Shown: in pieces, positions 34,766-48,709 of the stretch
Layout: the number at the start of each line of letters is the position of its first letter
Numbering within the stretch: position 1 is the first letter of the stretch
From: Pseudomonas paralcaligenes
GTDB taxonomy: Bacteria > Pseudomonadota > Gammaproteobacteria > Pseudomonadales > Pseudomonadaceae
DNA length: 64,000 bases
Direction of reading: 5' to 3'
NCBI RefSeq assembly: GCF_019655855.1
Contig: NZ_BPFX01000017.1
Location: forward strand, 26,613 to 90,612
The notes under the pieces: model-generated
Told to the model about the DNA's origin: nothing
The model's input: the letters and a program-made list of their open reading frames with translations, nothing else
Databases searched by the model: none
Made by a program: the position numbers and the translations under genes

Positions 34766-36727
34766 TCACACCCGGAACTGCTCGATCAGCCGATTCAGCT
34801 GCTCCTCCAATTGGCGGATGCTGGCGGCCGCGCTGCGAGTCTGCTCCACGGTGGTGAAGGTGTGCACGCTGATGTCGTTGGCGCGCACCATGCCGGCGCC
34901 CACCTCCTCCGCCACTTTGGCCTGCTCGCCGGCCGCCGCGGCGATCTGCTGGATGGTCTGGTCGATATCCGTCACCGCCGCGCGGATCTCGTCCAGCGAC
35001 TGGCTCGCCTCCTCCGCGCCCTGCCCAGCCAGGCTCACCGCCTGCTGGCTCTCGCCCATCATCTCGATGGACGAGCGGGTGCGCTGCTGCAGGGTCTGGA
35101 TGATCGTCTGGATTTCCTCGGTGGACTGCTGGGTGCGCTGCGCCAGCGAGCGCACCTCGTCGGCCACCACCGCGAAGCCACGGCCCTGCTCGCCCGCCCG
35201 GGCGGCCTCGATGGCGGCGTTGAGCGCCAGCAGGTTGGTCTGCTCGGCGATGGAGCGGATCACCTCCAGCACCGAGCCGATGCGCTCGCTGTCGCCACGC
35301 AGCGACTCGATCGCCTCGGCCAGGCGCCCGACCTTGTCGGCCAGAGTGTTCATGCTGCCCAGGTTGCTCTCCACCCGGGCCTGGCCACGCAGAGCGATAT
35401 CCAACATCTGCCGCGACAGGCGCTCGCCCTGGTCCGCGCTGCGCGCCATTTCCTGGGCGCTGGCGGCCATCTCGGTCATGGCCGAGGCGGTCTGGCTGCT
35501 CTCGTCGCGCTGCCGTTCGACGTCCAGATGCGCCGACTCGGCCGAGGCCTGCAGTTCCCCGGCGGCCCGCTCCAGGGTGTGCGAGGCGCCGGCCACCTCG
35601 GCGACGGTCTGGCGGATCTTCTCGACGAAGGTGTTGAAGCTCGCGGCCAGCCGGCCGAGGTCGTCCTGGCCCTGCACCGGCAGGCGCCGGGTCAGGTCGC
35701 CCTCGCCCTCGGCGATGTCCTTGAGCATGCGGTTCATCCGCCCCAGGGTGCGCACCAGCGCCCGGCTGACGCCGACGGCCACCAGCGCGCCGAAGATCAG
35801 CGCGGCCACCACCAGCCCCCAGAACAGCCGGTTGACCCGTGCCACCGTATCGTCGGCGGTCTGCGCCGCCTCGCCCATGGAGCCCATGATGCTCCGCTGC
35901 AGCTGGCTGGCCAGGTCGGCGATGCGCGGGTCGATGCGATCCATGGCTTGCAGGCTGGCGTTGCGCGCCTCGACCAGCTCGACCACCCTGGCCGCGGCGG
36001 CCTTGTACTGCTCCAGGCTCTGCAGGGCGCCGTTGAGCTTGTCCTGGGTGCTCTGGCTGCTGCTGCGGTCGCGCAGCACGGTCATGCTGCTCTGGGCGAA
36101 GCCCAGCTCGCGCTGGAAGGCCTTGGCCTGCTCGGCCTGGTTCTCCTGCAGGTACTGGTAGAGGTACTGGCTGCCAAGCAGCAGGTGGCGCATGGCCGCA
36201 CTGGAATAGAACACGGCATCCAGGTTGAAGTCCTGCTGGGCGTTCTCCAGCACCGAGGTCAGGGCCTTCTCGATGGCCGGGCCGTGCTGGCTCAGCTCGC
36301 CGGCGACCAGTTGCTGGCGCTGCCGGCTGAGCGGCACCAGCTGTTCGCGGAACAGCCGGCTGTATTCGTCGAGCAGGCTGCCGATCTCGCCCAGCAGACG
36401 CCGGCGCTCGGGGTCGTGCAGGCGCTCGGAGGTCTGCGTCTCCAACGCCTGCAGGCGCTGGTCGAGCTGGGTGAACTGCGCCTCCAGCGCGGCATCGCCG
36501 GTGCGCGCGTACTGGCGCACGGCGAGCTGCATGCGGGTCATGCCGTCGCCGAGCTGGGCAATCTGGTCCATGCCCGGCCCCAGGTCACGGGTCACCACCT
36601 GCACGCTGCCGGCGATGCTGCGCAGCGACAGGCTGGAGACCACGCCCAGCACCACCAGCAGGGTGCAGAGCACGACGGGGACGATGGCGATCTTGTAGGC
36701 GATACGAAGATTGGCGAACCATTGCAT
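34766..36727 (-). CDS. Methyl-accepting chemotaxis protein
   Basis: A 653-residue chemoreceptor. First membrane helix near residues 11-35 ([19 protein letters not shown]), a long helical periplasmic sensor of about 270 residues, second helix near 305-328 ([20 protein letters not shown]), HAMP ([20 protein letters not shown]), then the signalling domain with the invariant hairpin tip [19 protein letters not shown] and [17 protein letters not shown]. The sensor length fits a helical-bimodular type domain. No C-terminal CheR-docking pentapeptide is seen (it ends IEQFRV). The ligand is unknown. Single gene. Confidence 0.94.
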   Translation of the reverse strand: MQWFANLRIAYKIAIVPVVLCTLLVVLGVVSSLSLRSIAGSVQVVTRDLGPGMDQIAQLGDGMTRMQLAVRQYARTGDAALEAQFTQLDQRLQALETQTSERLHDPERRRLLGEIGSLLDEYSRLFREQLVPLSRQRQQLVAGELSQHGPAIEKALTSVLENAQQDFNLDAVFYSSAAMRHLLLGSQYLYQYLQENQAEQAKAFQRELGFAQSSMTVLRDRSSSQSTQDKLNGALQSLEQYKAAAARVVELVEARNASLQAMDRIDPRIADLASQLQRSIMGSMGEAAQTADDTVARVNRLFWGLVVAALIFGALVAVGVSRALVRTLGRMNRMLKDIAEGEGDLTRRLPVQGQDDLGRLAASFNTFVEKIRQTVAEVAGASHTLERAAGELQASAESAHLDVERQRDESSQTASAMTEMAASAQEMARSADQGERLSRQMLDIALRGQARVESNLGSMNTLADKVGRLAEAIESLRGDSERIGSVLEVIRSIAEQTNLLALNAAIEAARAGEQGRGFAVVADEVRSLAQRTQQSTEEIQTIIQTLQQRTRSSIEMMGESQQAVSLAGQGAEEASQSLDEIRAAVTDIDQTIQQIAAAAGEQAKVAEEVGAGMVRANDISVHTFTTVEQTRSAAASIRQLEEQLNRLIEQFRV

Positions 36728-36936
36728 GAACGGGCTTCCTGTTCGGGCGGACGACTGCCTTGTCCGGAACCGGCCTGCCCTCCCGGCAGGAACGATATTG
36801 CGAGATTGTCACTGACACATGCCTGCTCAAGCAGGTTCTATGCCTACGCGGCCGCGTCGTGCGTGGGGACAGCCTAGTCGACCGGTCAGTTAACTTCTTA
36901 TCGGCCGCTTGGCGACGATGCTTGAAGACTAGAAAA

Positions 36937-36964
36937 GAAAAGGCCACCCGAAGGTGGCCTTTTC
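36937..36964 (-). terminator. Intrinsic terminator after sucD
   Basis: GAAAAGGCCACC and GGTGGCCTTTTC form a perfect 12-bp stem; on the minus strand the loop is TTCG and is followed by TTTTC. It closes the sdh-suc gene block, 17 bp beyond the sucD stop. Confidence 0.9.
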
Positions 36965-36981
36965 TCATGCGGTCAGAACAC

Positions 36982-37868
36982 TCAGGCGTTCTTGACTTCC
37001 CAGCCGGTCAGCTCGGCCAGGGCCTTGCCGATGTCGGCCAGGGAACGCACGGTCTTCACACCGGCGTCCTGCAGGGCGGCGAACTTCTCATCCGCGGTGC
37101 CCTTGCCGCCGGAGATGATGGCACCGGCATGGCCCATGCGCTTGCCGGGCGGCGCGGTGACACCGGCGATGTAGGACACCACCGGCTTGGTCACGTTGGC
37201 CTTGATGTAGGCCGCGGCTTCTTCTTCGGCGCTGCCGCCGATCTCGCCGATCATCACGATGGCTTCGGTCTTCGGATCTTCCTGGAACAGCTTCAGGATA
37301 TCGATGAAGTTGGAGCCCGGGATGGGGTCGCCGCCGATGCCCACGCAAGTGGACTGGCCGAAGCCGGCGTCGGTGGTCTGCTTCACGGCTTCATAGGTCA
37401 GGGTGCCGGAACGCGACACGATGCCGACCTTGCCCGGCAGGTGGATGTGACCCGGCATGATGCCGATCTTGCACTCGCCGGGAGTGATCACGCCCGGGCA
37501 GTTCGGGCCGATCAGGCGCACGCCCAGCTCGTCGCACTTGACCTTGGCTTCCAGCATGTCGATGGTCGGGATGCCTTCGGTGATGCAGACGATCAGCTTG
37601 ATGCCGCCGAAGGCCGCTTCGAGGATGGAATCCTTGCAGAACGGAGCCGGAACGTAGATCACCGAAGCATCGGCGCCGGTGGCTTCCACAGCTTCCTTGA
37701 CGGTGTTGAACACCGGCAGGCCGAGGTGGGTGGTGCCGCCCTTGCCCGGGGTCACGCCGCCGACCATCTTGGTGCCGTAGGCGATGGCCTGTTCGGAGTG
37801 GAAGGTACCCTGCGAGCCGGTGAAGCCCTGGCAGATGACTTTGGTGTCTTTGTTGATCAGGACGCTCA

Positions 37869-37869
<1 letters not shown>
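36982..37869 (-). CDS. sucD: Succinyl-CoA synthetase alpha subunit
   Basis: Together with SucC converts succinyl-CoA to succinate with ATP formation in the TCA cycle. 295 residues: [20 protein letters not shown] with the CoA-binding Rossmann domain, [20 protein letters not shown], and the phosphorylated histidine in [17 protein letters not shown]. The start overlaps the sucC stop by one base (TAATG), giving coupled translation. Length and motifs are normal. A strong terminator follows. Confidence 0.97.
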
Positions 37870-39035
<1,166 letters not shown>

Positions 39036-39194
39036 GCTTATCTACCGTTCTTCGTTTAGGTATTGCGCATTTCGGCGCTGCGCTCTCGGGCGCCGCACCA
39101 CCTGTGACTGCTCTGACTAGCAGTCCGACGGACATTCCTGCGACTGGCTCTCGCGAACCGCCACGGGCCGCCCGCCGTGGTTGTTCTGCAAACC

Positions 39195-39217
39195 GGCGCC
39201 TCGTCTGGCGAGGCGCC
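39195..39217. other. Perfect stem-loop between lpdG and sucC
   Basis: GGCGCCTCG and CGAGGCGCC form perfect 9-bp arms with a 5-nt loop. It lies 8 bp after the lpdG stop on the minus strand. No clear T run follows, so it may be an RNA-stability or attenuation element rather than a full terminator. Confidence 0.6.
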
Positions 39218-39224
39218 GCACGCA

Positions 39225-40664
<1,440 letters not shown>

Positions 40665-40727
40665 TCATTCCTTCTCGAATAAAACCGGATGGCCCCTTGT
40701 GGGGGCCACCGCGTTGCCGGCCGTGGA

Positions 40728-41960
<1,233 letters not shown>

Positions 41961-42026
41961 TATGTGCGTTTCCTTAAATTCGGTTCTTGCCAGGGGGCTG
42001 CACCCGCAGCCCCCTGGGTGAAGGCG

Positions 42027-44858
42027 TTAAACAGTAAAGGCGTCCTGCAGCAGTTTTTCCTGCTGCTCAGCGTGCATCGAGGCGTAACCACAGGCCGGCG
42101 CGGCCGAGGCATCGCGGCCGGCGTACTGCAGGAACAGGTCCTTCTTGTGCGCGGTGGCGACACGGCGCATATGGTGCTGGCTGCAGTACCAGGCGCCCTG
42201 GTTCATCGGCTCTTCCTGACACCAGACGATGTGCTTGAGGTTCTTGTACGGCGCCAACGCCTCGGTCAGGTCCTCTTCCGGGAACGGATAGAGCTGCTCG
42301 ATGCGCACGATGGCGATGTCCTCGCGACCCTCTGCACGACGCTTGGCCAGCAGGTCGTAGTACACCTTGCCGCTGCACAGCACGACACGTTCGACCTTCT
42401 TCGGCTCGATCGGATCGATCTCGCCGATAACGGTCTGGAACGAGCCTTCGGCCAGTTCTTCCAGGGTCGAGATGGCCAGCGGGTGGCGCAGCAGCGACTT
42501 CGGCGTCAGCACCACCAGCGGCTTGCGCAGCGGGCGGATCACCTGGCGGCGCAGCATGTGGTAGACCTGCGCCGGGGTAGTCGGCACGCAGACCTGCATG
42601 TTGTGCTCGGCGCACAGCTGCAGGTAGCGCTCCAGGCGCGCGGAGCTGTGCTCCGGGCCCTGCCCCTCGTAGCCGTGCGGCAGCAGCATGGTCAGGCCGC
42701 ACAGGCGGCCCCACTTGTGCTCGCCGCTGGAGATGAACTGGTCGAACACCACCTGGGCACCGTTGGCGAAGTCGCCGAACTGCGCTTCCCAGATCACCAG
42801 CGCGTTGGGCATGGTGGTGGCGTAGCCGTATTCGAACGCCAGCACAGCCTCTTCCGAGAGGAAGGAGTCGTACAGCTGGAACCTCGGCTGGCCCTCGTAG
42901 AGATGCTGCAGCGGCAGGTAGGTGCTGGCGTCCTTCTGGTTGTGCAGCGCCGCGTGGCGGTGCGAGAAGGTGCCGCGGCCCACGTCCTGGCCGGTCATGC
43001 GCACCGGATGGCCTTCGAACAGCAGGGTGGCGTAGGCCAGGTTCTCGGCGTAGCCCCAGTTGATCGGCATGCCGCCCGCGGTCATCTTGGCGCGGTCTTC
43101 CAGCACCTTGGCGACCTGGCGCTGGAGGACGAAGCCTTCCGGGATTTCCAGCAGCTTGCCGGCCAGGTCCTGCAGGGTCTTCAGGTCGAAGCGGGTGTCG
43201 TGGCGCGCGGTCCAGGCATGGCCCAGGTACGGCTTCCAGTCGACGAACAGCTCCTTGTTCGGCTCCTTGACCAGGCTCTTGACCACGTGCTGGCCGTTGT
43301 CCAGCGCGTTGCGGTACTCGTCGATCTTGGTCTGGATGCGCTCGTCGTCGAGGCGACCGGACTGCGTCAGGCTTTCCGCGTACAGCTCGCGGGTGGTGCG
43401 CTGCTTGGCGATCTGCTGGTACATCAGCGGCTGGGTGCCGCTCGGCTCGTCGGCCTCGTTGTGGCCGCGACGGCGGTAGCAGACCAGATCGATGACCACG
43501 TCACGCTTGAACTGCATGCGGTAGTCGACGGCCAGCTGGGTGACGAACAGCACCGCCTCCGGATCATCGCCGTTCACATGCAGGATCGGCGCCTGGATCA
43601 TCTTCGCCACGTCGGTGGCGTACTCGGTGGAGCGCGAGTCGTCGGCACGGCTGGTGGTGAAGCCGACCTGGTTGTTGATCACGATGTGGATGGTGCCGCC
43701 GGTCTTGTAGGCACGGGTCTGCGACATCTGGAAGGTTTCCATGACCACGCCCTGACCGGCGAAGGCCGCGTCGCCGTGGATGGAAATCGGCAGCACCTTG
43801 TCGCCGCTCGCGTCGTTGCGGCGGTCCTGGCGGGCGCGCACCGAACCCTCGACCACCGGAGAGACGATCTCCAAGTGCGACGGGTTGAACGCCAGCGCCA
43901 GGTGGACTTCGCCGCCCGAGGTCATGACGTTGGAGGAGAAGCCCTGGTGGTACTTCACGTCACCGGAGGACAGGCCTTCGACCTGCTTGCCTTCGAACTC
44001 GTCGAACAGGTCGCGCGGGTTCTTGCCGAAGGTGTTGACCAGCACGTTCAGACGGCCGCGGTGGGCCATGCCGATGACGATTTCCTGGGTGCCGTAGGAA
44101 CCGCAGCGCTGGATGATCTCGTCCAGCAGCGGGATCAGGCTCTCACCGCCCTCCAGACCGAAACGCTTGGTGCCCGGGTACTTGGTGCCCAGGTATTTTT
44201 CCAGGCCTTCGGCGGCGGTCAGGCGCTCGAGCAGGTGGCCCTGCACCTCGACCGAATAGGCCGGGCGGCCGCGCACGCTTTCCAGGCGCTGCTGGAACCA
44301 CTTGCGCTGCTCGGAATCGACGATGTGGGTGAACTCGGCACCGATGGTGCGACAATATGTCTGCTGCAGCGCCTCGTGGATTTCTCGTAGAGTCACCTCC
44401 TCCTTGCCGATGTAAAGCTCACCGGTGCGGAAGGTGGTGTCGAGGTCGGCGTCGGTCAGCCCATAGTGGTTGACCGCCAGATCGGCCGGCGCAGGACGCT
44501 GCCACAACCCCAGCGGGTCGAGCGTCGAGGCCTGGTGGCCGCGCATGCGGTATGCCTGGATCAGGCGCAGAACCTCCACCTGCTTCTTCTCGTGCTCGCT
44601 GCTGACGCTTCCGGCGGAAACCGGTTGAGCGCGGCGCTGGTTCTTGGCCAGCAGCACGAAATGATCGCGGACGGTGGAGTGCGAAACGTCGGTGGCGGCG
44701 TCGCCGTCGGCCGGCAGCTTCTGGAAGTAGGTGCGCCACTCTTCGGGCACAGCGTTGGGATCGTGCAGGTAGAGCTCATAGAGCTCTTCCACGTAGGCCG
44801 CGTTGCCACCGGATAGGTGGGCGCTGTCCCACATGCGCTGCATCACGCTTTCTTGCAT
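42027..44858 (-). CDS. sucA: 2-oxoglutarate dehydrogenase E1 component
   Basis: Thiamine-diphosphate enzyme that decarboxylates 2-oxoglutarate and passes the succinyl group to the SucB lipoyl arm. 943 residues, normal length. It begins MQESVMQRMWDSAHLSGGNA and shows IGMAHRGRLNVLVNTFGKNP, the ThDP/Mg region GDAAFAGQGVVMETFQMSQ then TGGTIHIVINNQVGFTTS, and the C-terminal WCQEEPMNQGAWY. It is preceded by a 245-bp gap after sdhB that contains a stem (near 45054-45081) and may hold an internal promoter. Confidence 0.97.
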   Translation of the reverse strand: MQESVMQRMWDSAHLSGGNAAYVEELYELYLHDPNAVPEEWRTYFQKLPADGDAATDVSHSTVRDHFVLLAKNQRRAQPVSAGSVSSEHEKKQVEVLRLIQAYRMRGHQASTLDPLGLWQRPAPADLAVNHYGLTDADLDTTFRTGELYIGKEEVTLREIHEALQQTYCRTIGAEFTHIVDSEQRKWFQQRLESVRGRPAYSVEVQGHLLERLTAAEGLEKYLGTKYPGTKRFGLEGGESLIPLLDEIIQRCGSYGTQEIVIGMAHRGRLNVLVNTFGKNPRDLFDEFEGKQVEGLSSGDVKYHQGFSSNVMTSGGEVHLALAFNPSHLEIVSPVVEGSVRARQDRRNDASGDKVLPISIHGDAAFAGQGVVMETFQMSQTRAYKTGGTIHIVINNQVGFTTSRADDSRSTEYATDVAKMIQAPILHVNGDDPEAVLFVTQLAVDYRMQFKRDVVIDLVCYRRRGHNEADEPSGTQPLMYQQIAKQRTTRELYAESLTQSGRLDDERIQTKIDEYRNALDNGQHVVKSLVKEPNKELFVDWKPYLGHAWTARHDTRFDLKTLQDLAGKLLEIPEGFVLQRQVAKVLEDRAKMTAGGMPINWGYAENLAYATLLFEGHPVRMTGQDVGRGTFSHRHAALHNQKDASTYLPLQHLYEGQPRFQLYDSFLSEEAVLAFEYGYATTMPNALVIWEAQFGDFANGAQVVFDQFISSGEHKWGRLCGLTMLLPHGYEGQGPEHSSARLERYLQLCAEHNMQVCVPTTPAQVYHMLRRQVIRPLRKPLVVLTPKSLLRHPLAISTLEELAEGSFQTVIGEIDPIEPKKVERVVLCSGKVYYDLLAKRRAEGREDIAIVRIEQLYPFPEEDLTEALAPYKNLKHIVWCQEEPMNQGAWYCSQHHMRRVATAHKKDLFLQYAGRDASAAPACGYASMHAEQQEKLLQDAFTV

Positions 44859-45103
44859 GCTTGGTCACCCTCGGTAAGGGGACACCACCGGCGTAGAAGC
44901 CGTAGCTGGGCCATTCGAAGTCCTGAAGCAGCGACCTGGTAAGCCACTACGGATCCCGCAGATAGTCCGGGTACCAGCCCGGATGCCCCTGCTGGTCGTC
45001 ATTTTTCTTTCAAAATAAGAACCCTGGCTTTGTGAGCTGGGGCTCTGGCTTTACTGCGCCGGCGAATCGCTCCGCCGACGCAGGTGCAACGTGAAACGGT
45101 GTA

Positions 45104-45823
45104 TCAGGTACCGCTCTGCAGCAGCATGTTACGTACGTGACCGATGGCCTTGGTCGGGTTCAGACCCTTGGGGCACACGTTGACGCAGTTCATGATGCCG
45201 CGGCAGCGGAACACGCTGAACGGGTCATCCAGGGACGCCAGACGCTCGGCGGTCTTGGTGTCGCGGCTGTCGGCCAGGAAGCGATAGGCCTGCAGCAGCG
45301 CAGCGGGACCGAGGAACTTGTCCGGGTTCCACCAGAAGGACGGGCAGCTGGTGGAGCAGCACGCGCACAGGATGCACTCGTACAGACCGTCCAGCTTCTC
45401 GCGCTCTTCCGGCGACTGCAGACGCTCGATGGCCGGCGACGGCGTATCGTTCTGCAGGTAGGGCTGCACCTTCTCGTACTGCTTGTAGAAGATGCTCATA
45501 TCGACGACCAGGTCACGAATGACCGGCAGACCCGGCAGCGGGCGGATGACCAGCTTGTTGCCCTTCACCACGGTGGAGATCGGGGTGATGCAGGCCAGGC
45601 CGTTCTTGCCGCTGATGTTCATGCCGTCGGAACCGCAGACGCCTTCGCGGCAGGAGCGACGGTAGGAGAAGCCCTCGTCCTGCTCCTTGATCAGGGCCAG
45701 CACGTCGAGAACCATCAGGTCCTTGCCGTCGATCTGCACCTGGAAGTCCTGCATGAACGGCGAGGAATCCTTTTCCGGGTTGTAGCGATAAACGCTGACT
45801 TGCAAAGTGTTACCAAGAGACAT
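45104..45823 (-). CDS. sdhB: Succinate dehydrogenase iron-sulfur subunit
   Basis: Carries electrons from SdhA to ubiquinone via three Fe-S clusters. The 2Fe-2S ligands are in SCREGVCGSDGMNISGKNGL, the 4Fe-4S and 3Fe-4S ligands in CILCACCSTSCPSFWWNPD and FRCRGIMNCVNVCPKGLNP. The start chosen is ATG 45823 (MSLGNTLQVSVYRYNP, 239 aa), with AAGGGTGG a few bases upstream; an in-frame GTG at 45832 would add three residues. It is 11 bp downstream of sdhA. Confidence 0.97.
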   Translation of the reverse strand: MSLGNTLQVSVYRYNPEKDSSPFMQDFQVQIDGKDLMVLDVLALIKEQDEGFSYRRSCREGVCGSDGMNISGKNGLACITPISTVVKGNKLVIRPLPGLPVIRDLVVDMSIFYKQYEKVQPYLQNDTPSPAIERLQSPEEREKLDGLYECILCACCSTSCPSFWWNPDKFLGPAALLQAYRFLADSRDTKTAERLASLDDPFSVFRCRGIMNCVNVCPKGLNPTKAIGHVRNMLLQSGT

Positions 45824-45834
45824 GGTGGCCACCC

Positions 45835-47610
45835 TTAATAAGTACGTACTTTGGGTTCGAACGCCGGAACGGTCTTCGGCGCGAAGTTGACGGCGCGCTT
45901 GGAGACGCGCTTCTCACCCGGGAAGTACAGGGAGTGGCACAGCCAGTTGGTATCGTCGCGATCCTCGTAGTCCTCGCGGGCATGGGCGCCACGGGATTCG
46001 GTACGGGTGTCGGCGGCGATGGCGGTGGCTTCGGCCACTTCCAGCAGGTTCTGCAGCTCCAGCGCTTCGATGCGCGCGGTGTTGAAGGCCTGGCTCTTGT
46101 CGGCGATCTTGACGTTGGCGATGCGCTCGCGCAGCTCGGACAGCTGGGCAATACCCTTCTTCATGTATTCGCCGGTACGGAATACGCCGAAGTAGTTCTG
46201 CATGCAGGCCTGCAGCTCTTTACGCAGCGGAGCCACGTCTTCGCCGCTGCTGCGCTCGTTGACGCCGGACAGGCGCTTGAGCGACTGCTCGATGTCGGTC
46301 TCGCTGGCACCACGGACTTCCACGCCTTCCTTCAGCGCTTTTTCCAGGTGCAGACCCGCGGCACGGCCGAACACCACCAGGTCGAGCAGCGAGTTGCCGC
46401 CCAGGCGGTTGGCGCCGTGTACCGATACGCAGGCGACTTCGCCCACGGCGAACAGGCCTTCGATGATCCTGTCGTTGCCGTTGGCGTCCTGGGTGATGGC
46501 CTGGCCATGGATGTTGGTGGCAACGCCGCCCATCATGTAGTGGCAGGTCGGGATCACCGGAACCGGAGCGAGCACCGGGTCGACATGGGCGAAGGTCTTG
46601 GACAGTTCGCAGATGCCCGGCAGGCGGCTGTGCAGCACTTCCTCGCCGAGGTGGTCGAGCTTCAGCAGCACGTGGTCCTTGTCCGGGCCACAGCCGTTGC
46701 CGGCGATCACTTCCTTGACCATGGAGCGGGCGACCACGTCGCGGCCGGCCAGGTCCTTGGCGTTCGGAGCGTAGCGCTCCATGAAGCGCTCGCCATGGGC
46801 GTTGATCAGGTAGCCACCCTCACCGCGGCAACCCTCGGTGACCAGTACACCGGCGCCGGCGATGCCGGTCGGGTGGAACTGCCACATCTCGATGTCCTGC
46901 ACCGGCACGCCGGCACGCAGGGCCATGCCCACGCCGTCGCCGGTGTTGATCAGGGCGTTGGTGGTCGAGGAGTAGATGCGACCGGCACCGCCGGTGGCCA
47001 GGACCACGGCCTTGGAGCGGATGTAGACGGTCTCGCCGGTCTCGATGCAGATGGCGATGACGCCGACCACGGCGCCGTCCTGGTTCTTCACCAGGTCGAC
47101 GGCGTACCACTCGTTGAGGAACGAGGTGCCGGCCTTCAGGTTGGCCTGGTACAGGGTGTGCAGCAGGGCGTGGCCGGTACGGTCGGCCGCGGCGCAGGTA
47201 CGGGCAGCCTGGACGGACGGATTGTCCGGGCCCTTGGACTGGCCGCCGAACGGACGCTGGTAGATGCGGCCCTGCTCGGTACGGGAGAACGGCAGGCCCA
47301 TGTGCTCGAGCTCGAACACGGCCTCCGGGCCGACGGAGCACATGTATTCGATCGCGTCCTGGTCACCGATGTAGTCGGAGCCCTTGACGGTGTCGTACAT
47401 GTGCCAGCGCCAATCGTCGTTCGGGTCGGCCGAGGCGATGGCGCAGGTGATGCCGCCCTGGGCGGATACGGTGTGCGAGCGGGTCGGGAAGACCTTGGTC
47501 ACGACGGCGGTCTTGTGGCCGCCCTGTGCCAGTTGCAGTGCGGCACGCATGCCCGCACCGCCGCCACCGACGATGATGGCGTCATAAGGAAGAGTACGAA
47601 TGCTAGACAT
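45835..47610 (-). CDS. sdhA: Succinate dehydrogenase flavoprotein subunit
   Basis: Oxidises succinate to fumarate with covalently bound FAD. 591 residues: dinucleotide-binding [23 protein letters not shown]-attaching His in [12 protein letters not shown], catalytic [20 protein letters not shown], and C-terminal capping/helical parts ([18 protein letters not shown]). Starts 3 bp after the sdhD stop on the minus strand, within sdhCDAB. Confidence 0.97.
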   Translation of the reverse strand: MSSIRTLPYDAIIVGGGGAGMRAALQLAQGGHKTAVVTKVFPTRSHTVSAQGGITCAIASADPNDDWRWHMYDTVKGSDYIGDQDAIEYMCSVGPEAVFELEHMGLPFSRTEQGRIYQRPFGGQSKGPDNPSVQAARTCAAADRTGHALLHTLYQANLKAGTSFLNEWYAVDLVKNQDGAVVGVIAICIETGETVYIRSKAVVLATGGAGRIYSSTTNALINTGDGVGMALRAGVPVQDIEMWQFHPTGIAGAGVLVTEGCRGEGGYLINAHGERFMERYAPNAKDLAGRDVVARSMVKEVIAGNGCGPDKDHVLLKLDHLGEEVLHSRLPGICELSKTFAHVDPVLAPVPVIPTCHYMMGGVATNIHGQAITQDANGNDRIIEGLFAVGEVACVSVHGANRLGGNSLLDLVVFGRAAGLHLEKALKEGVEVRGASETDIEQSLKRLSGVNERSSGEDVAPLRKELQACMQNYFGVFRTGEYMKKGIAQLSELRERIANVKIADKSQAFNTARIEALELQNLLEVAEATAIAADTRTESRGAHAREDYEDRDDTNWLCHSLYFPGEKRVSKRAVNFAPKTVPAFEPKVRTY

Positions 47611-47613
47611 GGA

Positions 47614-47982
47614 TCAGAAACCCCACAGGATCTGCACACCCCAGACGAACACGACGAACTGGAGCACGCCGCAAACCGCCTGGACGAGAAAACGCACACC
47701 GGTCGCCCAGCGGCCGATGGCCATGGGCGTCAGGTAATCGGTGGTGATGGTCCACATACCGACCCAGGCGTGCACGATGAGCGCGACCAGAGCCAGCAGG
47801 CTGAAGATGCGCATCGCAGTGTGGGAGAACAGACCATGCCAATCGGCGTAGGTGAGGCCCGGATGAGCCACCACGAAACCGATCAGGAACAGGAAATAAG
47901 CCGCGAGAACGACCGCAGAGACACGCTGGACCATCCAGTCATAGAGGCCCGAGCGCGAGAAGTTGGTTACGTTGGTTACCAT
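47614..47982 (-). CDS. sdhD: Succinate dehydrogenase membrane anchor subunit D
   Basis: A 122-residue membrane anchor helping bind heme b and ubiquinone. It has three membrane helices (VSAVVLAAYFLFLIGFVVAH, FSLLALVALIVHAWVGMWTI, FLVQAVCGVLQFVVFVWGVQ) and the heme-ligand His in VHAWVGMW. The start at 47982 (MVTNVTNFSRSGLYDWMVQR) overlaps the end of sdhC by 7 bp, giving translational coupling. The longer open frame through sdhC is a shadow. Confidence 0.95.
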   Translation of the reverse strand: MVTNVTNFSRSGLYDWMVQRVSAVVLAAYFLFLIGFVVAHPGLTYADWHGLFSHTAMRIFSLLALVALIVHAWVGMWTITTDYLTPMAIGRWATGVRFLVQAVCGVLQFVVFVWGVQILWGF

Positions 47983-48362
47983 ACCCAGACCCCCGCCAGA
48001 ACGATGATCACAACCGATACGGCGATGACGATCTTCGAGCCCAGCTTGCCGCCTTCCAGCGACTCGCCGACACCCAAGTCCATGATCAGGTGGCGTACAC
48101 CGGCCACCAGGTGGTACAGCAGGGCGGACAGCAGGCCCCAGATGATCAGCTTGGCCAGCGGGCTGGCGAGACACGCCTGAACTTCTGCAAAGCCTTCCTC
48201 GGACGCCAGGGATTTGTCGAGTGCGAACAGCACGATGACGATACCCAGGAAGAGGATGACACCGGAAACACGGTGCAGAATGGACGTATAAGCTGTGATC
48301 GGGAGTTTGATTGTCCTGAGATCTAGGTTTACAGGTCGTTGGCTATTCACGGCTTTTTTCAC
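47976..48362 (-). CDS. sdhC: Succinate dehydrogenase cytochrome b556 subunit
   Basis: A 128-residue cytochrome b subunit of complex II. It starts at a GTG (48362; VKKAVNSQRPVNLDLRTIKL) that matches remembered Pseudomonas SdhC; upstream codons are not family-like. Three helices follow, with the quinone-site ITAYTSILHRVSGVILFLG and the heme-ligand His in LLYHLVAGVRHLIMDLG. It heads sdhCDAB and has a good promoter 113-150 bp upstream. Confidence 0.95.
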   Translation of the reverse strand: MKKAVNSQRPVNLDLRTIKLPITAYTSILHRVSGVILFLGIVIVLFALDKSLASEEGFAEVQACLASPLAKLIIWGLLSALLYHLVAGVRHLIMDLGVGESLEGGKLGSKIVIAVSVVIIVLAGVWVW

Positions 48363-48481
48363 ACTAGAGGCCCCTAACAAGCAGGGCAAGTTGTCGGGAA
48401 GTGCACTGGTCAGGTACCCCTCACCAAGGGAGTGCCAGCCGTCTAATTGTAGGCCTTTAAGCCCCTGACGGCCGGGCGCAG

Positions 48482-48510
48482 AGTATAGACAGTTAGGTAA
48501 CTAATGACAA
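48482..48510 (-). promoter_or_regulatory. sigma70 promoter of sdhCDAB
   Basis: On the minus strand TTGTCA (48510-48505) and TATACT (48487-48482) are separated by 17 bp, a near-consensus pair, giving a 5' leader of about 110 nt before the sdhC GTG. Confidence 0.75.
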
Positions 48511-48624
48511 CGTAATGGCCCACCCCAAAAAGCGGATTGCGCGCCCTCGACAAATCACGTATTAGGCCCCTCCCCGCGCCCTGAAAAAGGGCTGAAACCC
48601 GTCTGCCGCGTGGGTTCTGGTAAA

Positions 48625-48652
48625 TTGACTTTCAGATTTATGTCTCTATAGT
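48625..48652 (+). promoter_or_regulatory. sigma70 promoter of gltA
   Basis: TTGACT (48625-48630) and TATAGT (48647-48652) with a 16-bp spacer, about 58 bp upstream of the gltA ATG. It is divergent from the sdhC promoter; their -35 boxes are about 115 bp apart. The rest of the 347-bp gltA-sdhC interval holds no gene I can support. Confidence 0.75.
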
Positions 48653-48709
48653 GTCCCGGGCCCTGCGTGGGGGGCTTCTGATGATTTCAAGCATAAACAG
48701 GAGGCCGAC

